Shown here one piece after another: positions 9,103-17,010 of a stretch of DNA of 64,000 nucleotides; position 1 is the first letter of the stretch, and every line of letters starts with the position of its first letter. Below the pieces are notes generated by a model. The model was not told where the DNA came from, did no database searches, and saw only the letters and a list, made by a program, of their open reading frames with translations. The DNA is from Pseudomonas lalkuanensis (GTDB lineage Bacteria > Pseudomonadota > Gammaproteobacteria > Pseudomonadales > Pseudomonadaceae), in NCBI RefSeq assembly GCF_008807375.1, contig NZ_CP043311.1, positions 4,320,001-4,384,000 on the forward strand. The letters run 5' to 3'. Made by a program: the position numbers and the translations under genes.

Positions 9103-9486
9103 TCAGCCGCTGCCAGGAAAGGCGAACTGTGCCGCCTCGTGGCTGGCACGCTGCGGCCAGCGCTGGATGATGGCCTTGCGGCGGGTGTAGAAGCGCACGC
9201 CGTCCGGGCCGTAGGCGTGCAGGTCGCCGAACAGCGAGCGCTTCCAGCCGCCGAGGCTGTGGTACGCCACCGGCACCGGTACGTTGACGCCGACCATGCC
9301 CACTTCGATCTCGTCGCAGAACAGGCGGACAGCCTCACCATCGCGGGTGAAGATGCAGGCGCCGTTGCCGTACTCGTAGTCGTTGATCAACTGCATGGCG
9401 TCTTCCACATGCTCGCCATTGATCGGATGCGGAATGATCGACATGCGGGAAATCCAAAAGTTAAAAAACGATGATGAGGACGGCAT
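9103..9486 (-). pseudogene. mmsA: C-terminal remnant of methylmalonate-semialdehyde dehydrogenase
   Basis: From about residue 25 the frame encodes the C-terminal 100 residues of Mms[49 protein letters not shown] and the family's terminal region. The catalytic Cys and the NAD-binding domain (about 390 residues) are absent, and the loop after VNVP appears two residues shorter than I remember for MmsA. The first 24 residues look unrelated and are probably read by chance from the junction at about 9410. So this is a truncated gene that cannot be an active dehydrogenase. It lies just after ridA and marks a rearrangement. Confidence 0.8.
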
Positions 9487-9501
9487 GATCCGCCTCCTCG
9501 C

Positions 9502-9867
9502 TCATGCCGTTACCGCAGCCTGCAGGGCAATCTCGATGAGGATCTCGTCATCTGCCAAGTTCGCCTCAACCGTAGCGCGTGCAGGTAATGCGTCATGAGG
9601 TATCCAGGCTTCCCACACCGCATTCATCGCGTCGAAATCTCTGACGGCATGCTTGAGCCAGATCTGGGCAAACAAGATTCGGGACTTATCTGAACCGACC
9701 TCGGACAGAAGCGCCTCGAGTCGGGCCAAAACCTGTTTTGTTTGGCCAGCTAGGTCTTGGGTGATGTCTTCAGGAACCTGACCTGTGATGTAAACCGTGC
9801 CGTTGTGTACGAGCGCATGACTGAGTCGCCCGGGCAGAACCTGGAGTCGTTGAATGGACAACGCCAC
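9502..9867 (-). CDS. RidA family deaminase (121 aa)
   Basis: Small trimeric YjgF/YER057c/UK114 fold: VYITGQVPEDITQDLAGQTKQVLARLEALL and ARATVEANLADDEILIEIALQA are diagnostic. Arg97 in PARATVEA is the residue that binds the carboxylate of the 2-imino acid substrate in RidA enzymes. These proteins hydrolyse reactive enamine/imine intermediates to keto acids. It is the second gene of an operon after the enolase-superfamily enzyme (75-base gap), whose dehydration products could be its substrate. The subgroup cannot be assigned. Confidence 0.88.
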   Translation of the reverse strand: MALSIQRLQVLPGRLSHALVHNGTVYITGQVPEDITQDLAGQTKQVLARLEALLSEVGSDKSRILFAQIWLKHAVRDFDAMNAVWEAWIPHDALPARATVEANLADDEILIEIALQAAVTA

Positions 9868-9942
9868 TACCTCGTGAAGTGATGGGAGTGTCTTCAGTCA
9901 GAACGGGGGCCCATACGGGCCCCTCGTCGCAGACTTGAACCT

Positions 9943-11103
9943 TCAGGCTTTGCACTCGGCCCACAGATAGGGCGCAACATTCTTCTGGTTCAAAGTCACA
10001 CCCAGACCCACGTCGGACGGCACGACCAGCTTGCCACCCTTGATGCGGTCTTCGAGCGGGTTCTCCAGCACCTGGACATACTTCGGCGAATCTGGGAAGT
10101 ACGGGTAGATCTCCAGGGTCATGAAGTTCGGCATGGTCACGCTCACCTGCAGGGTGGCCGCGGTGCACAGCATGCTTGCGCAGTTATGAGGTGCGACACG
10201 CATGTTGTAAGCCTCGGCCATTGCCGCGATCTTCTTGGTCTCGGACAGGCCGCCGGTGTTGCCGACATCCGGCTGGACAATGTCGACCACCTGCTTCTCG
10301 ACCAGGCGACGGAAACCCTGGCGGGTATACAGACGTTCGCCTGCAGCCATGGAGGTGTTGGTGGCACCAGCGATCTTGGCCATTGCACCGACATCGAAGG
10401 CATCGCAAGGCTCTTCAATCCAGGTGATACCCAGATCCTCATAGCGTTTGATCAAGCGGATGCTTTCATCAGTGGTAAGGCCGCCGCTCAGGTCGATGTA
10501 GACCTCAACCTCAGAACCCGCCACTTCAACAAGCTTCTTCACGCGCTGATAGGCCAGCTCCATGAATTCGCGATCATGGGCACGACGGGTCACATGACGC
10601 AGACGACCTTTCTCGTCCTGGGTCGCCAGGGGATAGCACTTCAGTGCGCGATAGCCATCGGCGATCGGTCGCTCAGCGGCATGGGCCCAGGAGTCGGCAT
10701 CCACGCAATGGTAGTTCCAGCCGTTGGCGTAGACCGGGACCTCATCGAAGACCTTGCCGCCGAAGAACTCGTATACCGGCAGATTCGTGGCCTTGCCCTT
10801 GATATCCCACAGCGCCTGCTCAATAGCGCTGATGCCGGAGAAGACGATGGCGCCACCGCCCTTGGCCCAGAAGGAATGGTCGTACATCTCGGTGAAGAGT
10901 TGCTCAATGCGGAACGGGTCTTTACCGATGATGAGGCGCTCGCAGAGGTCCTTGATCATCCCTGCTGCAGCGGTCGCACCCAGACCGTAGGCGATGGCAG
11001 CTTCGCCAATGCCGGTGATGCCTTCGTCGGTGGTGAGTTCGACGATGATCGGCTTGACGTAACCGCTCTCGACCAGGAAGACCTTTGCAGAAGTAATTTT
11101 CAT
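9943..11103 (-). CDS. Mandelate racemase/muconate lactonizing (enolase superfamily) enzyme (386 aa)
   Basis: Probably an acid-sugar or hydroxy-acid dehydratase. The capping domain opens with KITSAKVFLVESG. The barrel carries three metal ligands: Asp in VYIDLSGG, Glu in WIEEP and Glu in AAGERLYTR. VQPDVGNTGG and the His in APHNCAS are typical active-site loops. The position where many relatives have KxK reads ALKCYP, so only one lysine is present. The ATG at 11103 is chosen because ACGGAG lies a few bases upstream; a longer frame to 11160 has no such signal. First gene of an operon with ridA, divergent from a GntR regulator that probably controls it. Exact substrate unknown. Confidence 0.88.
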   Translation of the reverse strand: MKITSAKVFLVESGYVKPIIVELTTDEGITGIGEAAIAYGLGATAAAGMIKDLCERLIIGKDPFRIEQLFTEMYDHSFWAKGGGAIVFSGISAIEQALWDIKGKATNLPVYEFFGGKVFDEVPVYANGWNYHCVDADSWAHAAERPIADGYRALKCYPLATQDEKGRLRHVTRRAHDREFMELAYQRVKKLVEVAGSEVEVYIDLSGGLTTDESIRLIKRYEDLGITWIEEPCDAFDVGAMAKIAGATNTSMAAGERLYTRQGFRRLVEKQVVDIVQPDVGNTGGLSETKKIAAMAEAYNMRVAPHNCASMLCTAATLQVSVTMPNFMTLEIYPYFPDSPKYVQVLENPLEDRIKGGKLVVPSDVGLGVTLNQKNVAPYLWAECKA

Positions 11104-11373
11104 GTTGAGTACTCCGTAGTTCCTCAGCTGACGCATTGATTTGGTGCCGGATATCGCCATCGGCAGCCCGTTGGTGTGTAATGAAGATCAGGGAGTAACA
11201 CTCTCATTGTCAACAATCCAAAAACCACGCAAAGCACTGATTATTCTATGTATTCATCTCTTATTTGAGTCTCATTCTTGCGATTGTGAACAGGGAATAA
11301 CCGCCCTCCACCAAAGAGTGAGACAGAACTGAAAAAGCTGAGAATTCCCCTCTCAAGAACTTGCAAATATTTC
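11104..11373. promoter_or_regulatory. Divergent promoter region with GntR-type operator
   Basis: ATTGTCAACAAT (11206-11217) is an ATTGT/ACAAT inverted repeat that resembles operators of FCD-type GntR proteins, placed between the dehydratase and the gntR gene. A further repeat TGAGA-N7-TCTCA occurs around 11339-11355, similar in half-sites to the sigma-54 regulon sites, but no sigma-54 element was found here. Confidence 0.45.
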
Positions 11374-12168
11374 ATGTTAAATACACCACAAGATCACTCA
11401 GTTTCGGCGGACCCGAATGAGTTTCAGCAGCAAGGATCGAAAAGAACGTCGGGCAGGCCGAATCAAATGAGCAAGCAATCCATCGAAAATCAGACCTTGG
11501 CTTCTAAGCGTCAGCCGGCTGATGAACAGGCAGTACAGGTGCTTCGGAAATCAGTCCTACAGGCAGAGCTTGAACCGGGATCGCGCGTGACTGAGAACGG
11601 GTTGGCCGACCTGTTCGCGCTATCTCGTGGCGCTATCCGATCGGCACTTCACCACCTCTCCCAAGAAGGGCTGTTCTTGAAGATTCCGTACTGTGGTTGG
11701 GCAGTCATGCCGATATCATCGGCAGATGCCTGGGAGCTCTATACGTTGAGAGCGAACCTGGAAATGTTGGCAGCTTCGCTGGCCAGCCAGAACATGGACA
11801 GCAGCAGCTCCACCGAGCTGCTTCGGGCATTCGAAGAACTGGCCAATGCCTGCCGTAAACAGGATCGAACACAAGTAGCCGAGGCAGACTTCAAGCTGCA
11901 CAAAACGATCGTGACCCTTTCGCGACACAAGCGCCTGCAGCAGCAATATCGCATCGTTCAGCAGCAGATCCGGGTCTATATCGCGTCCAGTGATGCCCTC
12001 ACGCCTGACTTCCAGACATTCATCGATCACCACCGCCCGATCGTGGACGCCATTCTGGCTAGAGATGCTGACCTGGCCGCAAAGCTCTCCTCAGAGCACA
12101 ACCTCTCGGAAGGCAAGAAGTTGCATCGCCATTTACTGACATTGGAGTCCGCCCGGATCCAGGCGTAA
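11374..12168 (+). CDS. GntR/FCD transcriptional regulator
   Basis: An N-terminal winged helix (residues about 50-115: VLRKSVLQAELEPGSRVTENGLADLFALSRGAIRSALHHLSQEGLF) and a C-terminal all-helical FCD effector domain with the metal/ligand motif DFKLHKTIV and a later His in ARDADLAAKLSSEH. Cytoplasmic dimeric DNA-binding regulator, usually a repressor released by an organic acid. The start is uncertain: ATG 11374 gives 264 residues with a disordered lead, ATG 11467 gives 233 residues, and neither has a strong ribosome-binding site. The divergent dehydratase-ridA operon and the palindrome between them are its likely target. Confidence 0.88.
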   Translation: MLNTPQDHSVSADPNEFQQQGSKRTSGRPNQMSKQSIENQTLASKRQPADEQAVQVLRKSVLQAELEPGSRVTENGLADLFALSRGAIRSALHHLSQEGLFLKIPYCGWAVMPISSADAWELYTLRANLEMLAASLASQNMDSSSSTELLRAFEELANACRKQDRTQVAEADFKLHKTIVTLSRHKRLQQQYRIVQQQIRVYIASSDALTPDFQTFIDHHRPIVDAILARDADLAAKLSSEHNLSEGKKLHRHLLTLESARIQA

Positions 12169-12208
12169 CGACCATACCGAGTACAGTTCGGAGGCGCTCC
12201 GGGACGAC

Positions 12209-13441
12209 TCAGAAAGGGATTAGGGGGAACTCTGAGTAAACTGGATACTTCGCGCACATCCGCGTGATGCGACGCGTCACGAACGCCTCGACCTCAATGC
12301 CTCCGGGATTGTCTAGGATGTCGCAGATCCATCCAGCAACCTCTGCACAGTGGGACGGTCCCAAGCCTCGTGTCGTGATAGCGGTAGTACCCAATCGCAG
12401 ATAGTCGGGTTCAGCACCGTGACCAGGCCAGCGACCAGACTCCATACATATCCCGCTTCGGCGAAGCACCTGCTCCACCCCTACCGACTGAGGCGGTCGC
12501 CCGGCCAATCCAACCAATACCGGGCCGCCCTCCTCCAAACACGAACGCAGCTCGTACCCTCGACAAGAAAACGCACCCGCGACGGCACGGACGTTTTCCA
12601 GCACCTGGACCTGATAACTCTGAAAAGATGGGGACATCGCCTCCTTGAGACACAAAGCTTTCGCAGCCAAGTTACCGGAAGAGATGCGCACGATAGGGTC
12701 CCGCTCAACTGCCACAGCATTGAGCATCTGCTGCAACGACCTGTCTGCCTTGGCGAGAATCATCCCCCCTTCAGGGCCGCGCAACGTGGAACCAGTCGAT
12801 GCGATGGCGAGATCCACGAAAGGCACAGGGCTCAAGCAAAGGCCCGCCGCTACCATTCCGGCGATAAGTGTGAAGTCCACCACCAGATAGGCCCTGGCTT
12901 TGTCCGCTATCGCGCGTAGCCTGAAGTAGTCGATTCTCCGTCCAATGCCTGCGGCCTTTACCACCAGCAGCCTCGGTCTCAGCAACTGCACCCTTCGCTC
13001 TATAACGTCGAGATCAAGGCCGGAGGGATCGACCTCATCATGATGGGAACAATTGAAGGCTGCCCTGGCCGTGACAAATTTGCCGGCTTGGAGGGCATGA
13101 CCATTGCCGACCCAGCCGACACTGAGAATGCCATCCCCCATGTCCAGCAGAGCGTCGCAAATGGATGCAATTGCCTGCTCTACAGACGCGGGTGTCACGC
13201 AGGCGTAATCAGCATTGAACAATTGTCGAGCACGATCTGCAGCCAGCGCTTCGAACTCGCATCTCCCCATGAGAGATAATCCGCTATCGAAGCTTCCCCC
13301 AAGTGCATCCAGGATCTGGGGGCTGACATGGTTGGCAGAGGCACGTAGATCCAGACAGCTTTCGACGCGCCACGCGGCATCACTCAAGGCAGTGAACAGA
13401 TCCTTGTCATAGGACCGGAGTCGATTGAATCTGCTTTGCAT
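12209..13441 (-). CDS. Serine hydroxymethyltransferase-like protein lacking the PLP lysine (410 aa)
   Basis: Aligns by eye over its length with the true GlyA at 20.9 kb: VVDFTLIAGMVAAGL, STLRGPEGG, LRLGTTAITTRGL and the C-terminal WICDIL. Key active-site residues are replaced: the Schiff-base lysine (Lys229 in the GlyA here, THKTLRG) is Ser218 (TGSTLRG, codon 12788-12790), the cofactor-stacking DMAH motif is DFTL, and the loop carrying the substrate Tyr and Glu is shortened. The frame is intact for 410 residues, so it seems maintained rather than decaying. It cannot form the usual internal aldimine. It ends a sigma-54-driven operon with an aldehyde dehydrogenase and a flavin reductase. The ATG at 13441 is chosen for a GAGGG site 5 bases upstream; a TTG at 13471 is less likely. 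Role unknown. Confidence 0.8.
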   Translation of the reverse strand: MQSRFNRLRSYDKDLFTALSDAAWRVESCLDLRASANHVSPQILDALGGSFDSGLSLMGRCEFEALAADRARQLFNADYACVTPASVEQAIASICDALLDMGDGILSVGWVGNGHALQAGKFVTARAAFNCSHHDEVDPSGLDLDVIERRVQLLRPRLLVVKAAGIGRRIDYFRLRAIADKARAYLVVDFTLIAGMVAAGLCLSPVPFVDLAIASTGSTLRGPEGGMILAKADRSLQQMLNAVAVERDPIVRISSGNLAAKALCLKEAMSPSFQSYQVQVLENVRAVAGAFSCRGYELRSCLEEGGPVLVGLAGRPPQSVGVEQVLRRSGICMESGRWPGHGAEPDYLRLGTTAITTRGLGPSHCAEVAGWICDILDNPGGIEVEAFVTRRITRMCAKYPVYSEFPLIPF

Positions 13442-13523
13442 ACTGCCCTCTGGTATTGCGTACCCGTCCAAGGTGCCTCGACTCGCGCTTAGCTACCTCG
13501 GATATTCATTCCTACTCAGATCG

Positions 13524-13547
13524 CGGCGGGGGCCACCACCCCCGCCG
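13524..13547 (-). other. GC-rich hairpin between flavin reductase and SHMT-like gene
   Basis: A 9-bp stem (CGGCGGGGG and its complement, 6-base loop) without a T run, in the 121-base gap inside the operon. It may be an mRNA-stabilising element or may reduce read-through into the last gene. Confidence 0.5.
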
Positions 13548-13562
13548 AATCCGACCTCAGCA

Positions 13563-14057
13563 TCAGCTGGCGATATTCAGCTCCACGGCTTGATGCAGCC
13601 CACGCCCTTTCCACAGCAGGCAGTGATTGCGCTCGGGGTCGCTGAGGTTGATCGACTCGATGATGCCCACGAAGATGGTGTGAGAAAAACCATCGAAGCA
13701 ATTGCCGATCTTGCAGACCATTCCGGCCGGAGCGTCCTTCAGGATCGGCACGGCAAAGTCTTCCAGATCCCAATCGGACTCGGAGAAGCGGTCAGCCCCT
13801 TTGCTCTTGGTGAAGCGGTCCACCACGTGCGCCTGCAGCGGGGACAACAGGTTCACACCGAAATAGCCGTGGTTGAGAATCGCATCGTGAGCCGAAGCCG
13901 ACTTGTTGATGCACACAATGACGGACGGCGGTTCAGCGGACAGACTGCAGACCGCAGTCGCAATCAAGCCGACCGGCTTGTCGCCCTCGAAACTGGTAAT
14001 GGCATTCACTGCGCCGGCAAACCGGCCCATTGCTTCACGAAATTCCTGAGTCAACAT
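13563..14057 (-). CDS. Flavin reductase of a two-component monooxygenase (164 aa)
   Basis: A flavin-reductase-like (HpaC/NtaB type) protein: FREAMGRFAGAVNAITS, ATAVCSLSAEPPSVIVCIN and FGVNLLSPLQ are family signatures of the split-barrel FMN-binding fold. It would reduce FMN or FAD with NAD(P)H and pass free reduced flavin to an oxygenase. The only matching oxygenase in the window is the luciferase-like monooxygenase at 33.4 kb, whose promoter has the same sigma-54 type. The ATG at 14057 has GAGAGG 7 bases upstream; an in-frame extension lacks a signal. Second gene of the operon, 64 bases after the aldehyde dehydrogenase. Confidence 0.88.
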   Translation of the reverse strand: MLTQEFREAMGRFAGAVNAITSFEGDKPVGLIATAVCSLSAEPPSVIVCINKSASAHDAILNHGYFGVNLLSPLQAHVVDRFTKSKGADRFSESDWDLEDFAVPILKDAPAGMVCKIGNCFDGFSHTIFVGIIESINLSDPERNHCLLWKGRGLHQAVELNIAS

Positions 14058-14121
14058 GGCAGATACCTCTCTGGTTTGAAGGGCTCGGCCCGAGCAGCAC
14101 ATGCCACCAGGGCCGAGAGCG

Positions 14122-15558
14122 TCACTGGTTAAGGCACGAGACGAATTTGGTGGTCAAATAGCCGTCGAGAGCTTCGATACCGCCCTCGGAGCCGTAACCT
14201 GAATCCCTGACGCCGCCGTAAGGTGTTTCAGCCAGCGCCAGGCCCAGGTGATTGATGGTGAGCATTCCCGAATCGACGCGACGGGAAAGGGTGTCCGCCA
14301 CCGACTGGGTACGAGTCCAGGCGTAGGAAGCCAGACCAAACGGAAGTCGGTTCGCCTCCTGCAAGGCCTCTTCGACTTCATCAAAAGAGCGAACCAGAGC
14401 AACGGGGCCGAAAGGCTCTTCGCTCATGGCAGCCATTTCTGCGGTGACACCGGTCAGCACTGTCGGCTCGAAGAAGTAACCTTCCTTATCGATACGATTA
14501 CCGCCAGCCGCCACGCTGGCACCCTTGGCAACGGCATCCTTCACCAGGCGCTCTACTGCCTGCAGACGGCGCTCGTTGATCAACGGACCAACCTGGGTAT
14601 CAGGTGCCAGGCCATCACCAACCTTGAGCGCGGACGCAGCCGACGAGAACATCTCGACAAACTGGTCATGTACACCGCGTTGAACGATGAAGCGGGTCGG
14701 CGAGATACAAACTTGGCCGGCGTTGCGGTACTTGAACGCGATGAGTGCCTGGCACGCCGCTTGAAGGTCTGCATCGTTGCAGATGATCACCGGAGCATGT
14801 CCACCCAGCTCCATGGTGACCCGCTTCATGTGGCTACCTGCAAGGGCAGCCAGATGTTTGCCAACGGGCACGGAACCGGTGAAGGACACTTTGCGAATGA
14901 TCGGATGCGGAATGCAGTACGAGGAAATCTCGGCAGGAACCCCGTAGATCAGGCCGAGCGTACCAGCGGGAACGCCGGCGTCGGCGAAGCAGCGGAACAT
15001 TGCAGCAGGAGCAGCAGGAGTCTCCTCAGGTCCCTTGATGATGATCGAGCAACCCGCGGCCAGAGCGGGACCGACTTTGCGCAGAATCTGGCTGACAGGG
15101 AAGTTCCAGGGCGTGAACCCGATGCATGGCCCAACGGCTTCCTTGTTGGCAAGTTGGGTTACACCTGGCAGGCGGGCCGGAATGATACGGCCGTAAGTGC
15201 GACGCGCCTCCTCAGCGAACCAGTCGATCAGGTCGGCGCCGGAGTTGACCTCCATGCGGGCTTCGGCCAGCGGCTTACCCTCTTCCAGGGTGATCAGCGT
15301 GGCGATCTCCTCAACGCGCTCACGGAGCAGCGTGGCAGCGCGACGCATGATTTTACTGCGTTCAAAAACGGAGACGTTCTGCCAAGCCTTGAAGCCGGCC
15401 TGAGCGGCCTCGAGTACGTCATCGAGGTCCGCACGGCTCGCATGCGCAACGCTTCCGATGACCTTTCCGGTAGCCGGGTTGACTACATCTTCCCGGCGCC
15501 CTTCGGAACCCTCGCGCCATACCCCGTTGATGAACAAATTCACTGCTGGATAAGCCAT
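14122..15558 (-). CDS. NAD(P)-dependent aldehyde dehydrogenase (478 aa)
   Basis: Succinate-semialdehyde/glycolaldehyde-like class: NAD-binding FTPWNFPVSQILRKVGPALAAGC, catalytic Glu in TMELGGHAP, catalytic Cys in NAGQVCISPTR, and the C-terminal EEPFGPVA motif. Length is normal for the family. It oxidises an aldehyde to an acid in the cytoplasm; the substrate is probably made by the GMC dehydrogenase or amine oxidase encoded near 28 kb. AGGAG lies 5 bases before the chosen ATG (15558); a 59-residue extension to 15735 would run through the sigma-54 promoter and is rejected. First gene of the operon. Confidence 0.9.
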   Translation of the reverse strand: MAYPAVNLFINGVWREGSEGRREDVVNPATGKVIGSVAHASRADLDDVLEAAQAGFKAWQNVSVFERSKIMRRAATLLRERVEEIATLITLEEGKPLAEARMEVNSGADLIDWFAEEARRTYGRIIPARLPGVTQLANKEAVGPCIGFTPWNFPVSQILRKVGPALAAGCSIIIKGPEETPAAPAAMFRCFADAGVPAGTLGLIYGVPAEISSYCIPHPIIRKVSFTGSVPVGKHLAALAGSHMKRVTMELGGHAPVIICNDADLQAACQALIAFKYRNAGQVCISPTRFIVQRGVHDQFVEMFSSAASALKVGDGLAPDTQVGPLINERRLQAVERLVKDAVAKGASVAAGGNRIDKEGYFFEPTVLTGVTAEMAAMSEEPFGPVALVRSFDEVEEALQEANRLPFGLASYAWTRTQSVADTLSRRVDSGMLTINHLGLALAETPYGGVRDSGYGSEGGIEALDGYLTTKFVSCLNQ

Positions 15559-15684
15559 GCTAACTCCTGCGCTTCTCATACTGGCTCTGCCAGTTGGTCG
15601 TTGGATTTGCATGCAGTCCAGGAATCGCGGTCGGTTTGCTGCTTTGAAACCGTGGGCCCTGAACTGCTCGTTAGCCTGACTTGA

Positions 15685-15699
15685 GCAAGTTCGGTGCCA
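15685..15699 (-). promoter_or_regulatory. Sigma-54 promoter of the aldehyde dehydrogenase operon
   Basis: The minus strand reads TGGCAC-CGAAC-TTGC, a perfect -24/-12 element. The predicted start is near 15673, giving a leader of about 115 bases before the ATG at 15558. Confidence 0.8.
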
Positions 15700-15748
15700 C
15701 AAAGAAAAACACTTTATAATCAGATACTTAGACAAACAGAAAAGCGGG

Positions 15749-15825
15749 ATTCTCAGTATTGAGATGAGCCCGGAGCTGCTTTTTCTCTTTTTCTCAAGCT
15801 TTGTGAAAGTCAGGCATTCTCAATT
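15749..15825. promoter_or_regulatory. Putative activator sites upstream of the aldehyde dehydrogenase operon
   Basis: TCTCAGTATTGAGA (15751-15764) is an inverted repeat with a 4-base spacer, 50 bases upstream of the sigma-54 element. Two further TTCTCA boxes follow near 15791 and 15817. The first 11 bases are repeated exactly upstream of the APC permease (6638-6648). Confidence 0.6.
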
Positions 15826-15906
15826 CAGAGGCGAGCTGTTCCCAAGCGATTAACAGTTCGATACCCGACATCACTTTTCTACGGTCGCGAATCACCGGCC
15901 CCATCA

Positions 15907-15940
15907 GCGAAAAAGGCGACCTCAAGGTCGCCTTTTTCGC
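15907..15940. terminator. Bidirectional terminator between lipA and the aldehyde dehydrogenase promoter region
   Basis: A perfect 15-bp stem with a TCAA loop, containing AAAAAGG on one side and CCTTTTT on the other. It lies immediately after the lipA stop codon and ends the glycine cleavage transcript. Confidence 0.9.
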
Positions 15941-15954
15941 TTCTGCCGTTCTGC

Positions 15955-16917
15955 TTATCGAATTGTCTGCCCGTGAACCTGCTGGTCGGCGTGGTAGGAG
16001 GAACGAACCAGCGGACCGGAAGCTACGTTCTTGAAGCCCATTTCGGCGCCTTTCTCGGCGAACCAGGCGAAGGTGTCCGGGTGGACAAAGCGCTGCACCG
16101 GCAGGTGGCTGCGTGAGGGCTGCAAGTACTGGCCGAGGGTCAGCATGTCGATCTCGTGCTCGCGCATGCGCTGCATCGTTTCGATCACCTCGTCGTCAGT
16201 CTCGCCCAGGCCCAGCATCAGGCCAGACTTGGTAGGCACATGAGGTACGCGCTGCTTGAAGTTCTCCAGCAGGTCCAGGGACCACTCGAAATCGGAGCCC
16301 GGACGCGCGGCCTTGTACAGGCGCGGCACGGTTTCCAGATTGTGGTTGAACACATCTGGCGGCTCTTGCTCGGTGATGGCCAGCGCCACATCCATGCGCC
16401 CGCGGTAGTCCGGCACCAAGGTTTCCAACTGGATACCCGGAGAGAGCTTGCGGATCTCGCGCAGGCAGTCGACGAAGTGCTGGGCGCCACCATCGCGCAG
16501 GTCGTCGCGGTCCACCGAGGTAATCACCACATACTTCAGACGCAGGTCGGCGATGGCGACCGCGAGGTTTTTCGGCTCGTCCGGGTCAAGCGGCTTCGGC
16601 CGGCCGTGCCCGACGTCGCAGAAGGGGCAGCGACGGGTGCAGATGTCGCCCATGATCATGAAAGTAGCGGTACCACCAGAGAAACACTCGCCCAGGTTCG
16701 GGCAGGAGGCCTCTTCGCAGACGCTGTGCAGCTTGTGCTTGCGCAGCAGTTGCTTGATGCGCGCCACTTCAGGAGAGGTCGCGATGGGTACGCGAATCCA
16801 ATCGGGTTTGCGCGGCACCTCCTCGGTGGGAATGATCTTCACCGGGATGCGCGCTACCTTCTCGGCGCCGCGCAGTTTGACGCCCACTTCGACGGCGGAC
16901 CGGGATGTAGCAGTCAT
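15955..16917 (-). CDS. lipA: Lipoyl synthase (320 aa)
   Basis: A radical-SAM enzyme that inserts two sulfurs into the octanoyl group on lipoyl proteins such as GcvH. The auxiliary cluster ligands are Cys67, Cys72 and Cys78 ([12 protein letters not shown]), and the SAM cluster ligands are Cys93, Cys97 and Cys100 (CTRRCPFC). [18 protein letters not shown] and the C-terminal VRSSYHAD are typical. It is the last gene of the glycine cleavage operon, separated from gcvT by a terminator-like hairpin, which ties lipoylation capacity to glycine use. A housekeeping lipA beside lipB probably exists elsewhere, so this may be a second copy. Confidence 0.95.
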   Translation of the reverse strand: MTATSRSAVEVGVKLRGAEKVARIPVKIIPTEEVPRKPDWIRVPIATSPEVARIKQLLRKHKLHSVCEEASCPNLGECFSGGTATFMIMGDICTRRCPFCDVGHGRPKPLDPDEPKNLAVAIADLRLKYVVITSVDRDDLRDGGAQHFVDCLREIRKLSPGIQLETLVPDYRGRMDVALAITEQEPPDVFNHNLETVPRLYKAARPGSDFEWSLDLLENFKQRVPHVPTKSGLMLGLGETDDEVIETMQRMREHEIDMLTLGQYLQPSRSHLPVQRFVHPDTFAWFAEKGAEMGFKNVASGPLVRSSYHADQQVHGQTIR

Positions 16918-16930
16918 GCGTAAGCCCCAT

Positions 16931-16963
16931 GAAAAAAGAAAGGCGGGGATTGCCCCCCGCCTT
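16931..16963 (-). terminator. Terminator or attenuator between gcvT and lipA
   Basis: AAGGCGGGG and CCCCGCCTT pair around a 6-base loop; on the minus strand the stem is followed by CTTTTTTC. It sits about 15 bases before lipA, so it may lower lipA expression relative to the upstream genes. Confidence 0.7.
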
Positions 16964-17010
16964 GAATCCCCGGGCCGGCAAAGTAGGCTTTCGGGGCAGA
17001 CGAGGATCGA

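Noticed and set aside
10186..11139. A 317-residue plus-strand frame
   Set aside because: Exact antisense of the enolase-superfamily gene; such long shadows are common in GC-rich DNA.
11133..11153. GGCACC...AATGC on the minus strand before the dehydratase gene
   Set aside because: Spacing between GG and GC is 12, not 10, so it is not a usable sigma-54 element.
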